DNA from: Bacteroidota bacterium
Lineage (GTDB): Bacteria; Bacteroidota; Bacteroidia; AKYH767-A; 2013-40CM-41-45
Reading direction: 5' to 3'
DNA length: 64,000 bases
NCBI GenBank assembly: GCA_016711505.1
Contig: JADJSV010000001.1
Span: forward strand, 248,001-312,000
A program made the translations under genes and the position numbers. The notes under the pieces were generated by a model, which saw only the letters and a list, made by a program, of their open reading frames with translations, searched no databases and was not told where the DNA came from. Shown here piece by piece: positions 53,747 through 62,047 of the stretch. The stretch's first letter is position 1. Every line of letters starts with the position of its first letter.

Positions 53747-55624
53747 CTAATTTCTGACAATCAATAGCGGTATTCCGATCTTGTGACGAACAGCATCGAC
53801 AGTTGTTCCGAAGATAAAATCTTTAAAACCTTTGTGCCCATGCGCTCCCATCACCAACAGATCTGAATTGAATTCTTTTACCAAAGCAGGAATTGCCTTT
53901 TTTGGATTTCCATAGCCAAGTTTGATCGTCGTTTTATAGCCATCTGCATTCAACTCATCTGAATACCGATTCAGATTCTTTACATCGGTCATAAATTCAT
54001 AATCCCGTATTTCATTTTTCATGAATAAAGCTCCGGCTGACTCTATTACGTGAATTAACACATAATCAGCATCTTTTCCACCTTGAGCTAAAGCATTACT
54101 TATGTTCAAATGATCACTGCTTGAAAAGTCTACCGCAATAGCAATGCGTTGGTAGGGCTGAATTTTTTCCGGCTTGATTGAACGAATCGGTGCATGAACC
54201 GGAATGATCTCATCTTTCTCTTTCACTTTAAATAGTGGCCTGAATGTTATATAAAGTAAAAGCATAGCTGCAGCCATTACCAATGGAATTACTAAAAACG
54301 TAATCAGCATCGGATTCTCAGAAGTTGCCAGCCAGTCTGAGATCTGTTCGAATACCAGTTTTACATTCAAGCTCACAATAATTCCCGCAACTAACCAGGA
54401 AAGAACTCTAACATACATCGGAATAACAAATTCTTTCATCTTCGTTTTGTCACTTACGAAATGGATCAATGGTATCACTGCAAAACCTAATTGCATACTT
54501 AAAATTACCTGAGAAAGAATCAACAATTTCCCTGTTGCAGCTTCTCCAAAATAATAAATTGCAATCAATGCCGGAATGATCGCCAGAGAACGCGTTAGTA
54601 ACCGACGGATCCATGGAGCAATTCTCAATTTCAGATATCCTTCCATTACGATCTGACCTGCTAATGTTCCTGTAATCGTTGAACTCTGTCCGGCGGCAAT
54701 CAAAGCAATCGCAAAGAGTTTAGGTGCCAGATCAGACCCCAGCAATGGCGCAAGAAAATTGTGCGCATCCTGAATTTCTGAAACTTCATACATACCATTC
54801 TTGAAAAAAGCGGATGCAGCTAAGATCAGAATAGTTGCATTGACAAAGAAAGCCAGATTCAATGCAATTACAGAATCAAAGATGTTATACTTAATTGCCT
54901 TCCTGATCTCAACCGGAGTTCGTTTAAACTTTCTTGTTTGAACCAAAGAAGAATGCAGGTACAAATTGTGAGGCATCACTGTTGCTCCAATGATTCCAAT
55001 TGCTATGTACAGAGCTGTACTATCCGGTAACGATGGAATAAAACCTGTACTTATTTCTGCAAGTGATGGTTTTGCTAAAATCATTTCTGCTAAAAATGCC
55101 ATCCCAATAATTGATACTAATCCAAGAATAAAAGCTTCCATTCTTCTGATCCCATAGTTGATCAGAAACAAAAGGAGGAAGGTGTCAAGTACTGTGATCA
55201 ACACGCCCCACATCAACGGAATGTCGAAAAGCAGTTGAAGTCCGATCGCCATTCCAAGCACCTCTGCCAGATCACAAGATGCAATTGCAATCTCTGCCAG
55301 AAAATACAAGGCAAGATTTACCGGACGCGAATACGTTTCTCTTGACGCCTGTGCAAGATCACGGCCTCTGACAATTCCAAGTCGTGCACTCAGACTTTGT
55401 AAAAGAATTGCCATCAGATTCGACATAAGTAAAACCCAGATCAATGCATATCCGAATTTACTTCCACCTGCAATATCTGTTGCCCAGTTTCCCGGATCCA
55501 TATAGCCGACACTTACAAGATATGCAGGTCCCAGGAAGGCAAATAATTTCCTGAACCGTCCTGTCTTTTGAGTAGTATCTATACTTTCATGAACTTCTGA
55601 AAGTGAATTATCATTGAACGCCAT
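53747..55624 (-). CDS. mntH: Nramp metal transporter fused to a UspA domain
   Basis: 625 residues. Residues about 30-470 are an Nramp Mn/Fe proton symporter with the metal-binding DPGN (43-46) and MPHN (218-221) motifs and about 11 membrane segments. Residues about 485-625 are a universal-stress-protein domain with the ATP-binding pattern MGAHGHKGFKDFIFGTT. A fused cytoplasmic Usp domain suggests nucleotide control of transport; the fusion exists in other Bacteroidota. The mntR-type regulator is 20 bases upstream on the same strand, so metal-responsive control of this operon is likely. Confidence 0.93.
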   Translation of the reverse strand: MAFNDNSLSEVHESIDTTQKTGRFRKLFAFLGPAYLVSVGYMDPGNWATDIAGGSKFGYALIWVLLMSNLMAILLQSLSARLGIVRGRDLAQASRETYSRPVNLALYFLAEIAIASCDLAEVLGMAIGLQLLFDIPLMWGVLITVLDTFLLLFLINYGIRRMEAFILGLVSIIGMAFLAEMILAKPSLAEISTGFIPSLPDSTALYIAIGIIGATVMPHNLYLHSSLVQTRKFKRTPVEIRKAIKYNIFDSVIALNLAFFVNATILILAASAFFKNGMYEVSEIQDAHNFLAPLLGSDLAPKLFAIALIAAGQSSTITGTLAGQIVMEGYLKLRIAPWIRRLLTRSLAIIPALIAIYYFGEAATGKLLILSQVILSMQLGFAVIPLIHFVSDKTKMKEFVIPMYVRVLSWLVAGIIVSLNVKLVFEQISDWLATSENPMLITFLVIPLVMAAAMLLLYITFRPLFKVKEKDEIIPVHAPIRSIKPEKIQPYQRIAIAVDFSSSDHLNISNALAQGGKDADYVLIHVIESAGALFMKNEIRDYEFMTDVKNLNRYSDELNADGYKTTIKLGYGNPKKAIPALVKEFNSDLLVMGAHGHKGFKDFIFGTTVDAVRHKIGIPLLIVRN

Positions 55625-55644
55625 TATTAAAATTATTAAGTCTT

Positions 55645-56307
55645 TTAAATTAAATTAACCATAATGCTTTTTGCAGCATCGTGACTGATGTGAACAGGAT
55701 TTCTATTTCCTTCAATGGTGATGTCCATTGATTTGTCAAATGATATGACTTCTAAAATGTTTAACCTTTTGCCGATGTTCAATCCGATCTTCTGCAGATA
55801 TTGTAAAAAATCAGGTCGGTGATCTGAAACTCCAATTACTACAGCCTCCTTTTTAGGATCAACTACAGCCAGCGGTATTGCATTCAGGTCCGGAAAAACT
55901 CCATCTTCATCAGGTATAGGGTCTCCATGTGGATCAGTCTTTGGCTTATCAAGGAAATCATATAATTTCTGCACAAGTACATCGGATTGAATGTGCTCTA
56001 ATTGTTCAGCGATCTCATGAACTTCATCCCAATTGAAACCCAGTTTTTCGTACAGAAAGAGCTCCCATAACCGATGCTTCCGGACAACATTTACTGCTTT
56101 CTTTTTACCGCTGGCTGTCAGACTTACACCATAATATTTCAGGTAGTTAACCATCTTCTTTGCTGACAGTTTCTGTAACATATCAGAGACAGTTGCAGGT
56201 GTAGTGGATAATCTTTCAGCAATTGAATTGGTGCTGATCTTACCTTTTTCATCTTCCTGAAGCTGAAAAATCGCCTTTAAATAATTTTCCTCTGTATACG
56301 TGAGCAT
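55645..56307 (-). CDS. DtxR/MntR family metal-dependent repressor
   Basis: 220 residues: winged helix (about 1-65, TEENYLKAIFQLQ; ISTNSIAERLSTTPATVSDML), dimerisation and metal-binding domain with E/H-rich helices (about 75-140, HEIAEQLEHIQSDVLV), and a C-terminal FeoA/SH3-like domain (about 145-220). It should bind Mn or Fe and repress the downstream transporter. Spacing of 20 bases to mntH makes an operon with autoregulation probable. The upstream region contains a GGTCAAA repeat but no obvious palindromic operator. Confidence 0.93.
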   Translation of the reverse strand: MLTYTEENYLKAIFQLQEDEKGKISTNSIAERLSTTPATVSDMLQKLSAKKMVNYLKYYGVSLTASGKKKAVNVVRKHRLWELFLYEKLGFNWDEVHEIAEQLEHIQSDVLVQKLYDFLDKPKTDPHGDPIPDEDGVFPDLNAIPLAVVDPKKEAVVIGVSDHRPDFLQYLQKIGLNIGKRLNILEVISFDKSMDITIEGNRNPVHISHDAAKSIMVNLI

Positions 56308-56369
56308 GAAATTAAAATTTAGGCAAATCTAAATATTTTGTTTTGAATTGCCAAATTGCCGTTGTTTAA

Positions 56370-56432
56370 AGGGCCAAAGGTCAGGGTCAAAGGTCATTCG
56401 GTTGACCTTTGACCTTTGAACCTTGACCTTCA
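56370..56432. repeat. GGTCAAA heptad hairpin, copy 3
   Basis: Left GGCCAAA, GGTCAG, GGTCAAA, GGTCATT; right GACCTTT, GACCTTT, GAACCTT, GACCTTC. It has a short TCGG-centred loop and lacks the CACGC-N-GC core of copies 1 and 2. It lies between divergent genes (mntR-type and pyrD), so it cannot be only a terminator. Confidence 0.8.
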
Positions 56433-56502
56433 AAAAGTTACTTTTTGTAGCATTGACAAATCATTCAATCGACCAACTTCAAAAAACCGTACTTTCGCCG
56501 CA

Positions 56503-57555
56503 ATGAGCTTTTATACTTCAATCATCCGTCCGGTTCTTTTCCGTTTCGCTCCGGAAACAGTACATCACTTTACATTTTCATTTTTGAGAATTGCATTTAA
56601 GATTCCTTTGGTAAGATCTATCGTAAGTTCTACCTACAGTTCAGATAAAAGTATTTCCAGAAAACTGATGGGAATTGATTTTCCTAATCCAATTGGACTT
56701 GCAGCCGGGTTTGACAAGGACGCAAAGTTATATTCTGAATTGTCTGCACTTGGGTTTGGATTTATTGAAGTAGGAACGATCACTCCAAAACCTCAACCCG
56801 GAAATGATAAACCCCGGTTATTCAGATTGCCCAAAGATTCTGCGATCATTAACCGTATGGGATTTAATAACCATGGAGTAGAACAGATGGTGATCAATCT
56901 GAAAAAGAATAACAGCAGAGTTATCATAGGTGGGAATATTGGGAAAAATAAAAATACTCCTAATGAAAATGCTGTTAAGGATTACATCATCTGCTTTGAA
57001 TCCTTGTTTAATGTTGTGGATTATTTTGTAGTCAATGTTTCTTCGCCGAATACTCCGGGACTTCGTGCACTTCAGGAAAAAGAACCATTATTAAAAATTT
57101 TAAATGCCTTACAAATATTGAATAATCAACTGGCGATCGAATACTCAAAGAAACGCAAACCGGTATTATTAAAAATTGCTCCTGATCTGACAAATGAACA
57201 ACTGGATGAGATCGTTGAAGTATTACATGCTTCCGGACTTGATGGAGTGATTGCAACCAATACAACTATCTCAAGAGAAAATCTAAATTCAGATGCTCAG
57301 GAAATTGCCCGGATAGGAGCAGGAGGACTCAGTGGTAAACCACTCGCAAAAAGAAGTACGGAAGTGATCAAATATCTGGCAGAAAGATCTGACAAGAAAT
57401 TTATAATTATTGGCGTAGGTGGAATACACTCTGAAACAGACGCAATTGAAAAATTAAATGCAGGTGCAGATCTTATTCAACTCTATACCGGATTTATTTA
57501 TGAAGGACCTGCCTTAATTCAAAGAATAAAAAAAAGATTGAAAGTTCTGAATTAA
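56503..57555 (+). CDS. pyrD: dihydroorotate dehydrogenase (quinone)
   Basis: Membrane-associated class 2 enzyme oxidising dihydroorotate with quinone in pyrimidine synthesis. From ATG 56503 it has 350 residues; the longer frame from 56416 includes repeat sequence and is rejected. The N-terminal helices (MSFYTSIIRPVLFRFAPETV) bind the membrane, GLAAGFDKDA is the FMN-side signature, the catalytic Ser is in NVSSPNTPGLR, and IGVGGIHSE with GADLIQLYTG forms the phosphate site. TACTTTCG about 13 bases upstream resembles a -7 element. Confidence 0.96.
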   Translation: MSFYTSIIRPVLFRFAPETVHHFTFSFLRIAFKIPLVRSIVSSTYSSDKSISRKLMGIDFPNPIGLAAGFDKDAKLYSELSALGFGFIEVGTITPKPQPGNDKPRLFRLPKDSAIINRMGFNNHGVEQMVINLKKNNSRVIIGGNIGKNKNTPNENAVKDYIICFESLFNVVDYFVVNVSSPNTPGLRALQEKEPLLKILNALQILNNQLAIEYSKKRKPVLLKIAPDLTNEQLDEIVEVLHASGLDGVIATNTTISRENLNSDAQEIARIGAGGLSGKPLAKRSTEVIKYLAERSDKKFIIIGVGGIHSETDAIEKLNAGADLIQLYTGFIYEGPALIQRIKKRLKVLN

Positions 57556-57562
57556 TTATGGT

Positions 57563-57868
57563 TTACATTTTCTCTTTCTCTGCAACGTGCTTTAACACCT
57601 TTGCTTCAAGGTAGAAAATAATTTCTTCCGCAACATTTTTTACCTGGTCACCGGTTCTTTCAAGCTTTCTTACAGCAGAAATAATATGCAATGACTGACT
57701 GATGTTCTGCTCATGTGTACGGATATATGTTTCAATTACTCCATTGGCATTTTCATTGATCTCATCCAGCAGATCATCTTTCTGAAAGATCCCACGCGCT
57801 AATTTTGTGTCTTCCGCATCAAATGCTTTCTGTACATCTGAAAGCATCTTTACAGCCATGTCAAACAT
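57563..57868 (-). CDS. phoU: C-terminal part of split PhoU
   Basis: Encodes the second three-helix bundle of PhoU (AVKMLSDVQKAFDAEDTKLA, RKLERTGDQVKNVAEEIIF). The coding frame continues upstream to about 57992 (AVLKINSNLERIGDIADGIS) and joins the N-terminal piece after one missing base. The metal-binding E/D motif RIGD of the first bundle is read in this frame. Confidence 0.85.
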   Translation of the reverse strand: MFDMAVKMLSDVQKAFDAEDTKLARGIFQKDDLLDEINENANGVIETYIRTHEQNISQSLHIISAVRKLERTGDQVKNVAEEIIFYLEAKVLKHVAEKEKM

Positions 57869-57984
57869 TTCATTTACCCTTGTAACATCAATAAGCTCTT
57901 TGTCAAAAGCATTCCCCGTTCCAATTACATACCGGCTGATTCCATCAGCGATATCACCGATCCTTTCAAGGTTACTATTTATCT

Positions 57985-58233
57985 TTAAGACTGCAGCACG
58001 AAGCGCAGATCAATTGCAACCGGATTGAAAAGTGCAAAAATATTTTCGCAATCCTTATCGATCTTCAACTCAAGAGCGTTAACTCTCTTCTCATTAAAAT
58101 TAACTTCTCTTGCAATTTCTCTGTCAAATCCAATGAACGCTAACTGTGACTTTTTCATCTGGTGTGTTACCAGTTCAAACATCTCCACTGTTTCAGCTTT
58201 CAATCGTTTTAATTCTACATCTAAATGCGTCAT
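57985..58233 (-). CDS. phoU: N-terminal part of split PhoU
   Basis: Starts MTHLDVELKRLKAETVEMFEL and reaches NPVAIDLRFVLQS, where relatives read DLRFVLAVLKIN. A missing base at about 57991-57996 breaks the frame. Joined, the protein has 223 residues, the normal size of this PhoR/Pst-linked negative regulator of the phosphate response. It is the last gene of the pst operon and is separated from pstB by an AATTAAT heptad array. Confidence 0.87.
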   Translation of the reverse strand: MTHLDVELKRLKAETVEMFELVTHQMKKSQLAFIGFDREIAREVNFNEKRVNALELKIDKDCENIFALFNPVAIDLRFVLQS

Positions 58234-58240
58234 TTTTTTT

Positions 58241-58295
58241 TAATTAACAATTTACAATTAATAATTAATAATGAATAATCAACAATTAATAATCA
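58241..58295. repeat. AATTAAT heptad array inside the pst operon
   Basis: Eight consecutive 7-nt words: AATTAAC, AATTTAC, AATTAAT, AATTAAT, AATGAAT, AATCAAC, AATTAAT, AATCAGC. It fills the gap between pstB and phoU and ends in the pstB stop codon. There is no strong hairpin. Confidence 0.85.
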
Positions 58296-59048
58296 GCCAA
58301 ATCTTCCTGTTACATAACTCTGAGTCTTAGGGTCAGAAGGATTTGTAAAGATAATGTTCGTATCATTGAATTCTATCAGATCACCAAGATAGAAGAAGGC
58401 TGTCTTGTCGCTTACTCGTCCGGCTTGTTGCATGTTATGTGTAACGATAATGATCGTATACTTATTTTTCAGTTCATAAATCAGATCTTCAATTTTTGCA
58501 GTTGAGATCGGATCAAGAGCAGAAGCAGGCTCGTCCATTAAGAGTACAGAAGGTTCGATAGCCAAAGCTCTTGCAATACAAAGTCGTTGTTGTTGTCCAC
58601 CGGAAAGTGCAAAAGCGGATTTTTTCAGTTTGTCTTTTACTTCTTCCCAAAGAGCCGCCTGTCGTAATGAAGTTTCAACTCTTTCTTCAACAAATGAAGG
58701 ATGATTCATTCCATTCACACGAAGACCATAAGCTACGTTCTCAAATATACTTTTTGGAAACGGATTTGGTTTCTGAAATACCATTCCAACCTTTTTCCGG
58801 AGTTCGTCAATACGAAGTCCTTTGCTGTTGTAAATATCCTTTTCATCCAGCAATACATCTCCATCGATCTTTACTCCGGGTATCAGATCATTCATACGGT
58901 TAAACAACCGGAGGTATGTAGACTTCCCACAGCCTGAAGGACCGATCAGTGCTGTTACGGTATTTGCTTTTACTGACATTGAAATTCCTTTCAGTGCATG
59001 AAAAGTACCGTAGTATAAATTTAAATTCTTTGTTTCAATTTTATTCAT
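58293..59048 (-). CDS. pstB: phosphate ABC transporter ATP-binding protein
   Basis: 251 residues. Walker A GPSGCGKST (36-44), Q-loop FQKPNPFPKS (91-100), signature LSGGQQQR (148-155), Walker B VLLMDEPASALD (168-179) and the switch histidine in IIIVTHNMQQA. FQKPNPFPKSI is the PstB-specific phrase. It powers high-affinity phosphate uptake through PstC and PstA. It lies 7 bases after pstA. Confidence 0.97.
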   Translation of the reverse strand: MNKIETKNLNLYYGTFHALKGISMSVKANTVTALIGPSGCGKSTYLRLFNRMNDLIPGVKIDGDVLLDEKDIYNSKGLRIDELRKKVGMVFQKPNPFPKSIFENVAYGLRVNGMNHPSFVEERVETSLRQAALWEEVKDKLKKSAFALSGGQQQRLCIARALAIEPSVLLMDEPASALDPISTAKIEDLIYELKNKYTIIIVTHNMQQAGRVSDKTAFFYLGDLIEFNDTNIIFTNPSDPKTQSYVTGRFG

Positions 59049-59055
59049 AGTGTGA

Positions 59056-59910
59056 TCAATTCATTTTTACTTTGTTTCCAAGATACTTTCTTAATGCATT
59101 GGCAAGAAGATTTAATACCAGAACAAACAATACTAATACTAACGCAGTTCCATAAGCCATATCTCTTGATTCAGCTACTTTTGTTCCACTTGTTGAAATT
59201 ACATAAAGATGATACGGAAGTGCCATAACCTGATCAAAAATACTCGTTGGTAATTTAGGAAGGAAGTAAGCAGCCACAGTGAATAGAATAGGAGCTGTTT
59301 CACCGGATACACGACCAATCGAAAGGATCAATCCGGTAATGATGTTCGGCATAGCCATTGGTAAAATTACTTTGCGTACTGTCTGAAGTTTTGTAGCACC
59401 TAATGCATAACTTCCATGACGGAATGAATCATCAATTGCGATCAATGCTTCTTCAGTTACCCGGATCACTACAGGAAGTGCAAGCAATCCTAAAGTAAGT
59501 GAACCTGCCACAATACTATCCCCGAATTCCATATAATTTACAAAAAGCGCCATACCAAAAAGACCAAAAACGATTGAAGGAATTCCTGCGAGATTATTTG
59601 TCATCAGTTTTATGAAGCGCTTGAAAAATGAATCGACAGTATATTCATGAATGTAGATTCCTGCCATTACACCCAGCGGAAATGCAACAAGCATAGAACC
59701 GGCAACCAGATAGAGTGTACCGATGATCGCAGGATAGATCCCACCTTTTGTCATTCCATCTTCCGGCATTTTGGTAAAGAAATCCCAGCTAAGCATATGC
59801 CAGCCACGTACAAAAATAAATTCCAGGATCCAGAATAAGATCAGGAGAACTCCTAAACTCAATAATCTGAAGATCCAGAATGCAATTTTCTCTTTTAAAT
59901 TTTTCGACAT
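59056..59910 (-). CDS. pstA: phosphate ABC transporter permease PstA
   Basis: 284 residues with six membrane segments and the cytoplasmic EAA loop GATKLQTVRKVILPMAMPNIITG. GGIYPAIIGTLYLV and LAGIPSIVFGLFG are PstA-like. It starts 1 base after the (restored) pstC stop codon, so the two are translationally linked. Confidence 0.95.
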   Translation of the reverse strand: MSKNLKEKIAFWIFRLLSLGVLLILFWILEFIFVRGWHMLSWDFFTKMPEDGMTKGGIYPAIIGTLYLVAGSMLVAFPLGVMAGIYIHEYTVDSFFKRFIKLMTNNLAGIPSIVFGLFGMALFVNYMEFGDSIVAGSLTLGLLALPVVIRVTEEALIAIDDSFRHGSYALGATKLQTVRKVILPMAMPNIITGLILSIGRVSGETAPILFTVAAYFLPKLPTSIFDQVMALPYHLYVISTSGTKVAESRDMAYGTALVLVLFVLVLNLLANALRKYLGNKVKMN

Positions 59911-59911
59911 G

Positions 59912-60091
59912 TTATTTGTTCATTTTTCTGCGGGCAGAAATTGATTGTACCCAAATATTTATAGCCATTGTGATCAGAAATAAAATACATCCCAATGCAA
60001 ACAAGGCCTGATAATGTACTCCACCCGCAGGCGCTTCTCCTAACTCTGCAGCAATTGTTGCAGGAATTGTTCTTACAGGTTGAAGTAAACT
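59912..60091 (-). pseudogene. pstC: C-terminal tail of pstC beyond an in-frame TGA
   Basis: Directly after TGA 60092-60094, in the same frame, the sequence reads SLLQPVRTIPATIAAELGE...APAGGVHYQALFALG and a last membrane segment, ending ISARRKMNK and TAA at 59912-59914. This is the normal end of PstC. Confidence 0.8.
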
Positions 60092-61111
60092 TCAGGGCAT
60101 TACCGCTGCATTACCTGTCACCATAAGTACTGCCATTGTTTCTCCGATCGCTCTTCCGATTCCGAGAATGGCTGCAGCTGATATCCCTGACATAGAATAG
60201 GGGATAACTACTCTGTATATAGTCTGCCATTTATTTGCACCCAATGCCAATGATGCTTCTTTCATACTTCTTGGAGTATTACGGATAGCATCTTCAGAAA
60301 CTGTGATGATAGTTGGAAGCGCCATGATCCCAAGTACAATACTTCCTGCTAAGGCAGTCTCACCAACCGGTAAGTGAAACACATCATGGATCATCGGAAC
60401 AATAACGATCAAACCGAAGAAACCATATACCACTGACGGTATCCCTGCAAGTAATTCGATGATCGGTTTTAATATTTTTCTCAATCGTTCATCAGCAACT
60501 TCTGCCATATATATAGCTGTTGCAAGTCCGATCGGTAAAGCAAATAATATCGCAAAAAAGGAAACAAGCAAGGTTCCTAATATCAATGGTGCCACACCCA
60601 GCTGAACAGCAGGCTCAGCAGTAGGAAACCACTGTGTTCCTCCAATAAAATCCGGAATATTGTTTTTGTCTACATCAACAATTTTCCCGCGAAGATTTTT
60701 TGAAAGATATTTGTCTGTGTACACTGCAAGCATTGTTGGATTTGAATCAACAAGCGTATTAAGTTTTTCAGGCAGAAATTCAAATTCTGCTCCGACTTCT
60801 TCATCAGAAAAATAATTTGAAAGATCATTAATTGTAAAAAGTATAATCGAATCATCTTTCCCGCCCAGATCTTTCCAGTTGGTAATTTCCTGATCAAATA
60901 TGGCTTTGATCTGTGATGCGTTCAGGTTATTAACCGGATTGCTTTTGTTGACAACTATGACATTGTGATTTTCGAGCGGGGAAGTATTAAAAAGCGAAAA
61001 TCCTTCCCTGAAAAGAAAGACAACAATAAGTAAGACTGCAAGAGTAGATATGCTACTGCTTATCATCAATGCACCCTCTATGATTTTTTCAATTAACCGT
61101 TTTATTCTCAT
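60092..61111 (-). CDS. pstC: phosphate ABC transporter permease PstC with PstS-like insert, interrupted by TGA
   Basis: Permease partner of PstA. 339 residues up to an in-frame TGA; relatives have Gly in NAAVMPGSL, so a G-to-T change would explain it, and the full protein would have 399 residues. TM1 is at about 15-37. Residues about 45-155 form an insert between TM1 and TM2 whose 'SNPVNNLNASQIKAIFDQ' and 'ITNWKDLGGKDDSIILF' match the phosphate-binding protein PstS of the same operon (NPGNKVSNLTRAQLEGIF, KNWKEVGGDD). Then come five membrane segments with the EAA loop LGANKWQTIYRVVIP. Confidence 0.9.
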   Translation of the reverse strand: MRIKRLIEKIIEGALMISSSISTLAVLLIVVFLFREGFSLFNTSPLENHNVIVVNKSNPVNNLNASQIKAIFDQEITNWKDLGGKDDSIILFTINDLSNYFSDEEVGAEFEFLPEKLNTLVDSNPTMLAVYTDKYLSKNLRGKIVDVDKNNIPDFIGGTQWFPTAEPAVQLGVAPLILGTLLVSFFAILFALPIGLATAIYMAEVADERLRKILKPIIELLAGIPSVVYGFFGLIVIVPMIHDVFHLPVGETALAGSIVLGIMALPTIITVSEDAIRNTPRSMKEASLALGANKWQTIYRVVIPYSMSGISAAAILGIGRAIGETMAVLMVTGNAAVMP

Positions 61112-61202
61112 TTCTTTTTATGTTGCCTGACCTCCAAGCGTAATATTAGCCGATCCATTTCTGAACCGGCTAATTTAAACCAAAAGTACTTAAATAAAGC
61201 GA

Positions 61203-61802
61203 TTACTTTAATCCGATATAACCAACTTGATCAACAATTTTCTGACCTTCTGTTGACATAATAAAATCAAGATAAGGTTTTATTGCAGCTTCTTTGGAAG
61301 TTGGATAGTAGAAGTAAAGTGGACGTACAACAGGATATGTCTTGTTCTTTGCGTTTTCAATTGTTGCAAGTACGAATGTTTTTCCGTCATAACTTACTGC
61401 AATGTCTTTTACTTCTTTTGTAACATACGCTAATCCAACATAACCAATTGCACCTTTTGTCTGAGAAACCGATTGAATGATCGCTCCGGTAGCCGGCATG
61501 TTTAGAACTGAAGATGCATAATTCTTACGATTCATTACGTGTTCTTTAAAGAACTCATATGTACCTGAACTTGTTTCGCGGGAATAAACAACGATCTGAA
61601 GATCATCGCCCCCAACTTCTTTCCAGTTCTTAATTTTCCCTGTGAAAATTCCTTCAAGTTGAGCTCTTGTAAGGTTACTTACTTTATTTCCCGGATTAAC
61701 GATTACCGATAATGCATCATTTGCAATGATCACTTCTTTGTATGCACGTCCGGCGTCCTGTAATTTCATCCGTTCGTCCATCTTGATCTTTCTCGATGAC
61801 AT
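61203..61802 (-). CDS. pstS: main part of split phosphate-binding protein PstS
   Basis: The mature substrate-binding domain from MSSRKIKMDERMKLQDAG: ALSVIVNPGNKVSNLT, GIFTGKIKNWKEVGG, YSRETSSGTYEFFKE and TKGAIGYVGLAYV. The start is internal; the frame runs upstream and joins the 61822-62019 piece once one surplus A in the run 61874-61878 is removed (GKSVTVIGGGSGVGISALLD, a phosphate-loop segment). Periplasmic or lipid-anchored phosphate receptor of the Pst system. Confidence 0.9.
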   Translation of the reverse strand: MSSRKIKMDERMKLQDAGRAYKEVIIANDALSVIVNPGNKVSNLTRAQLEGIFTGKIKNWKEVGGDDLQIVVYSRETSSGTYEFFKEHVMNRKNYASSVLNMPATGAIIQSVSQTKGAIGYVGLAYVTKEVKDIAVSYDGKTFVLATIENAKNKTYPVVRPLYFYYPTSKEAAIKPYLDFIMSTEGQKIVDQVGYIGLK

Positions 61803-61821
61803 AGCTATGTCTGTTGAATTA

Positions 61822-62019
61822 TCAAGTAGTGCAGAAATACCAACTCCACTTCCGCCACCAATTACTGTAACACTTTTTACCGGCGTTCTTCTTCATGAAG
61901 ACTTCAGCCTCTTTCTGTGCTAGTGGAAGTACTGTATCACTTCCTTTGATAACGATCTTTTGTGCATTTGTAAAAATTGCACTTCCCATCATTACTACTG
62001 CCAAAATAATTTTTTTCAT
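61822..62019 (-). CDS. pstS: N-terminal part of split PstS
   Basis: Signal peptide MKKIILAVVMMGSAIFTNAQ and the start of the mature protein KIVIKGSDTVLPLAQKEAEV. After NAGK the frame is shifted by one extra base in an A5 run (minus strand), giving 17 wrong residues and a stop. The gene is 28 bases downstream of the porin gene. Joined length about 272 residues. Confidence 0.88.
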   Translation of the reverse strand: MKKIILAVVMMGSAIFTNAQKIVIKGSDTVLPLAQKEAEVFMKKNAGKKCYSNWWRKWSWYFCTT

Positions 62020-62047
62020 TTCTTTGTTTTTTTGTTGTTAATTTTTT

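Noticed and set aside
37676..60094. Alternative genetic code (TAG or TGA read as sense)
   Set aside because: TAG ends the OmpA-like, MuiA-like and GNAT genes and TGA ends the smpB, pstB, VOC and LLM genes at natural lengths, so both codons are ordinary stops here.
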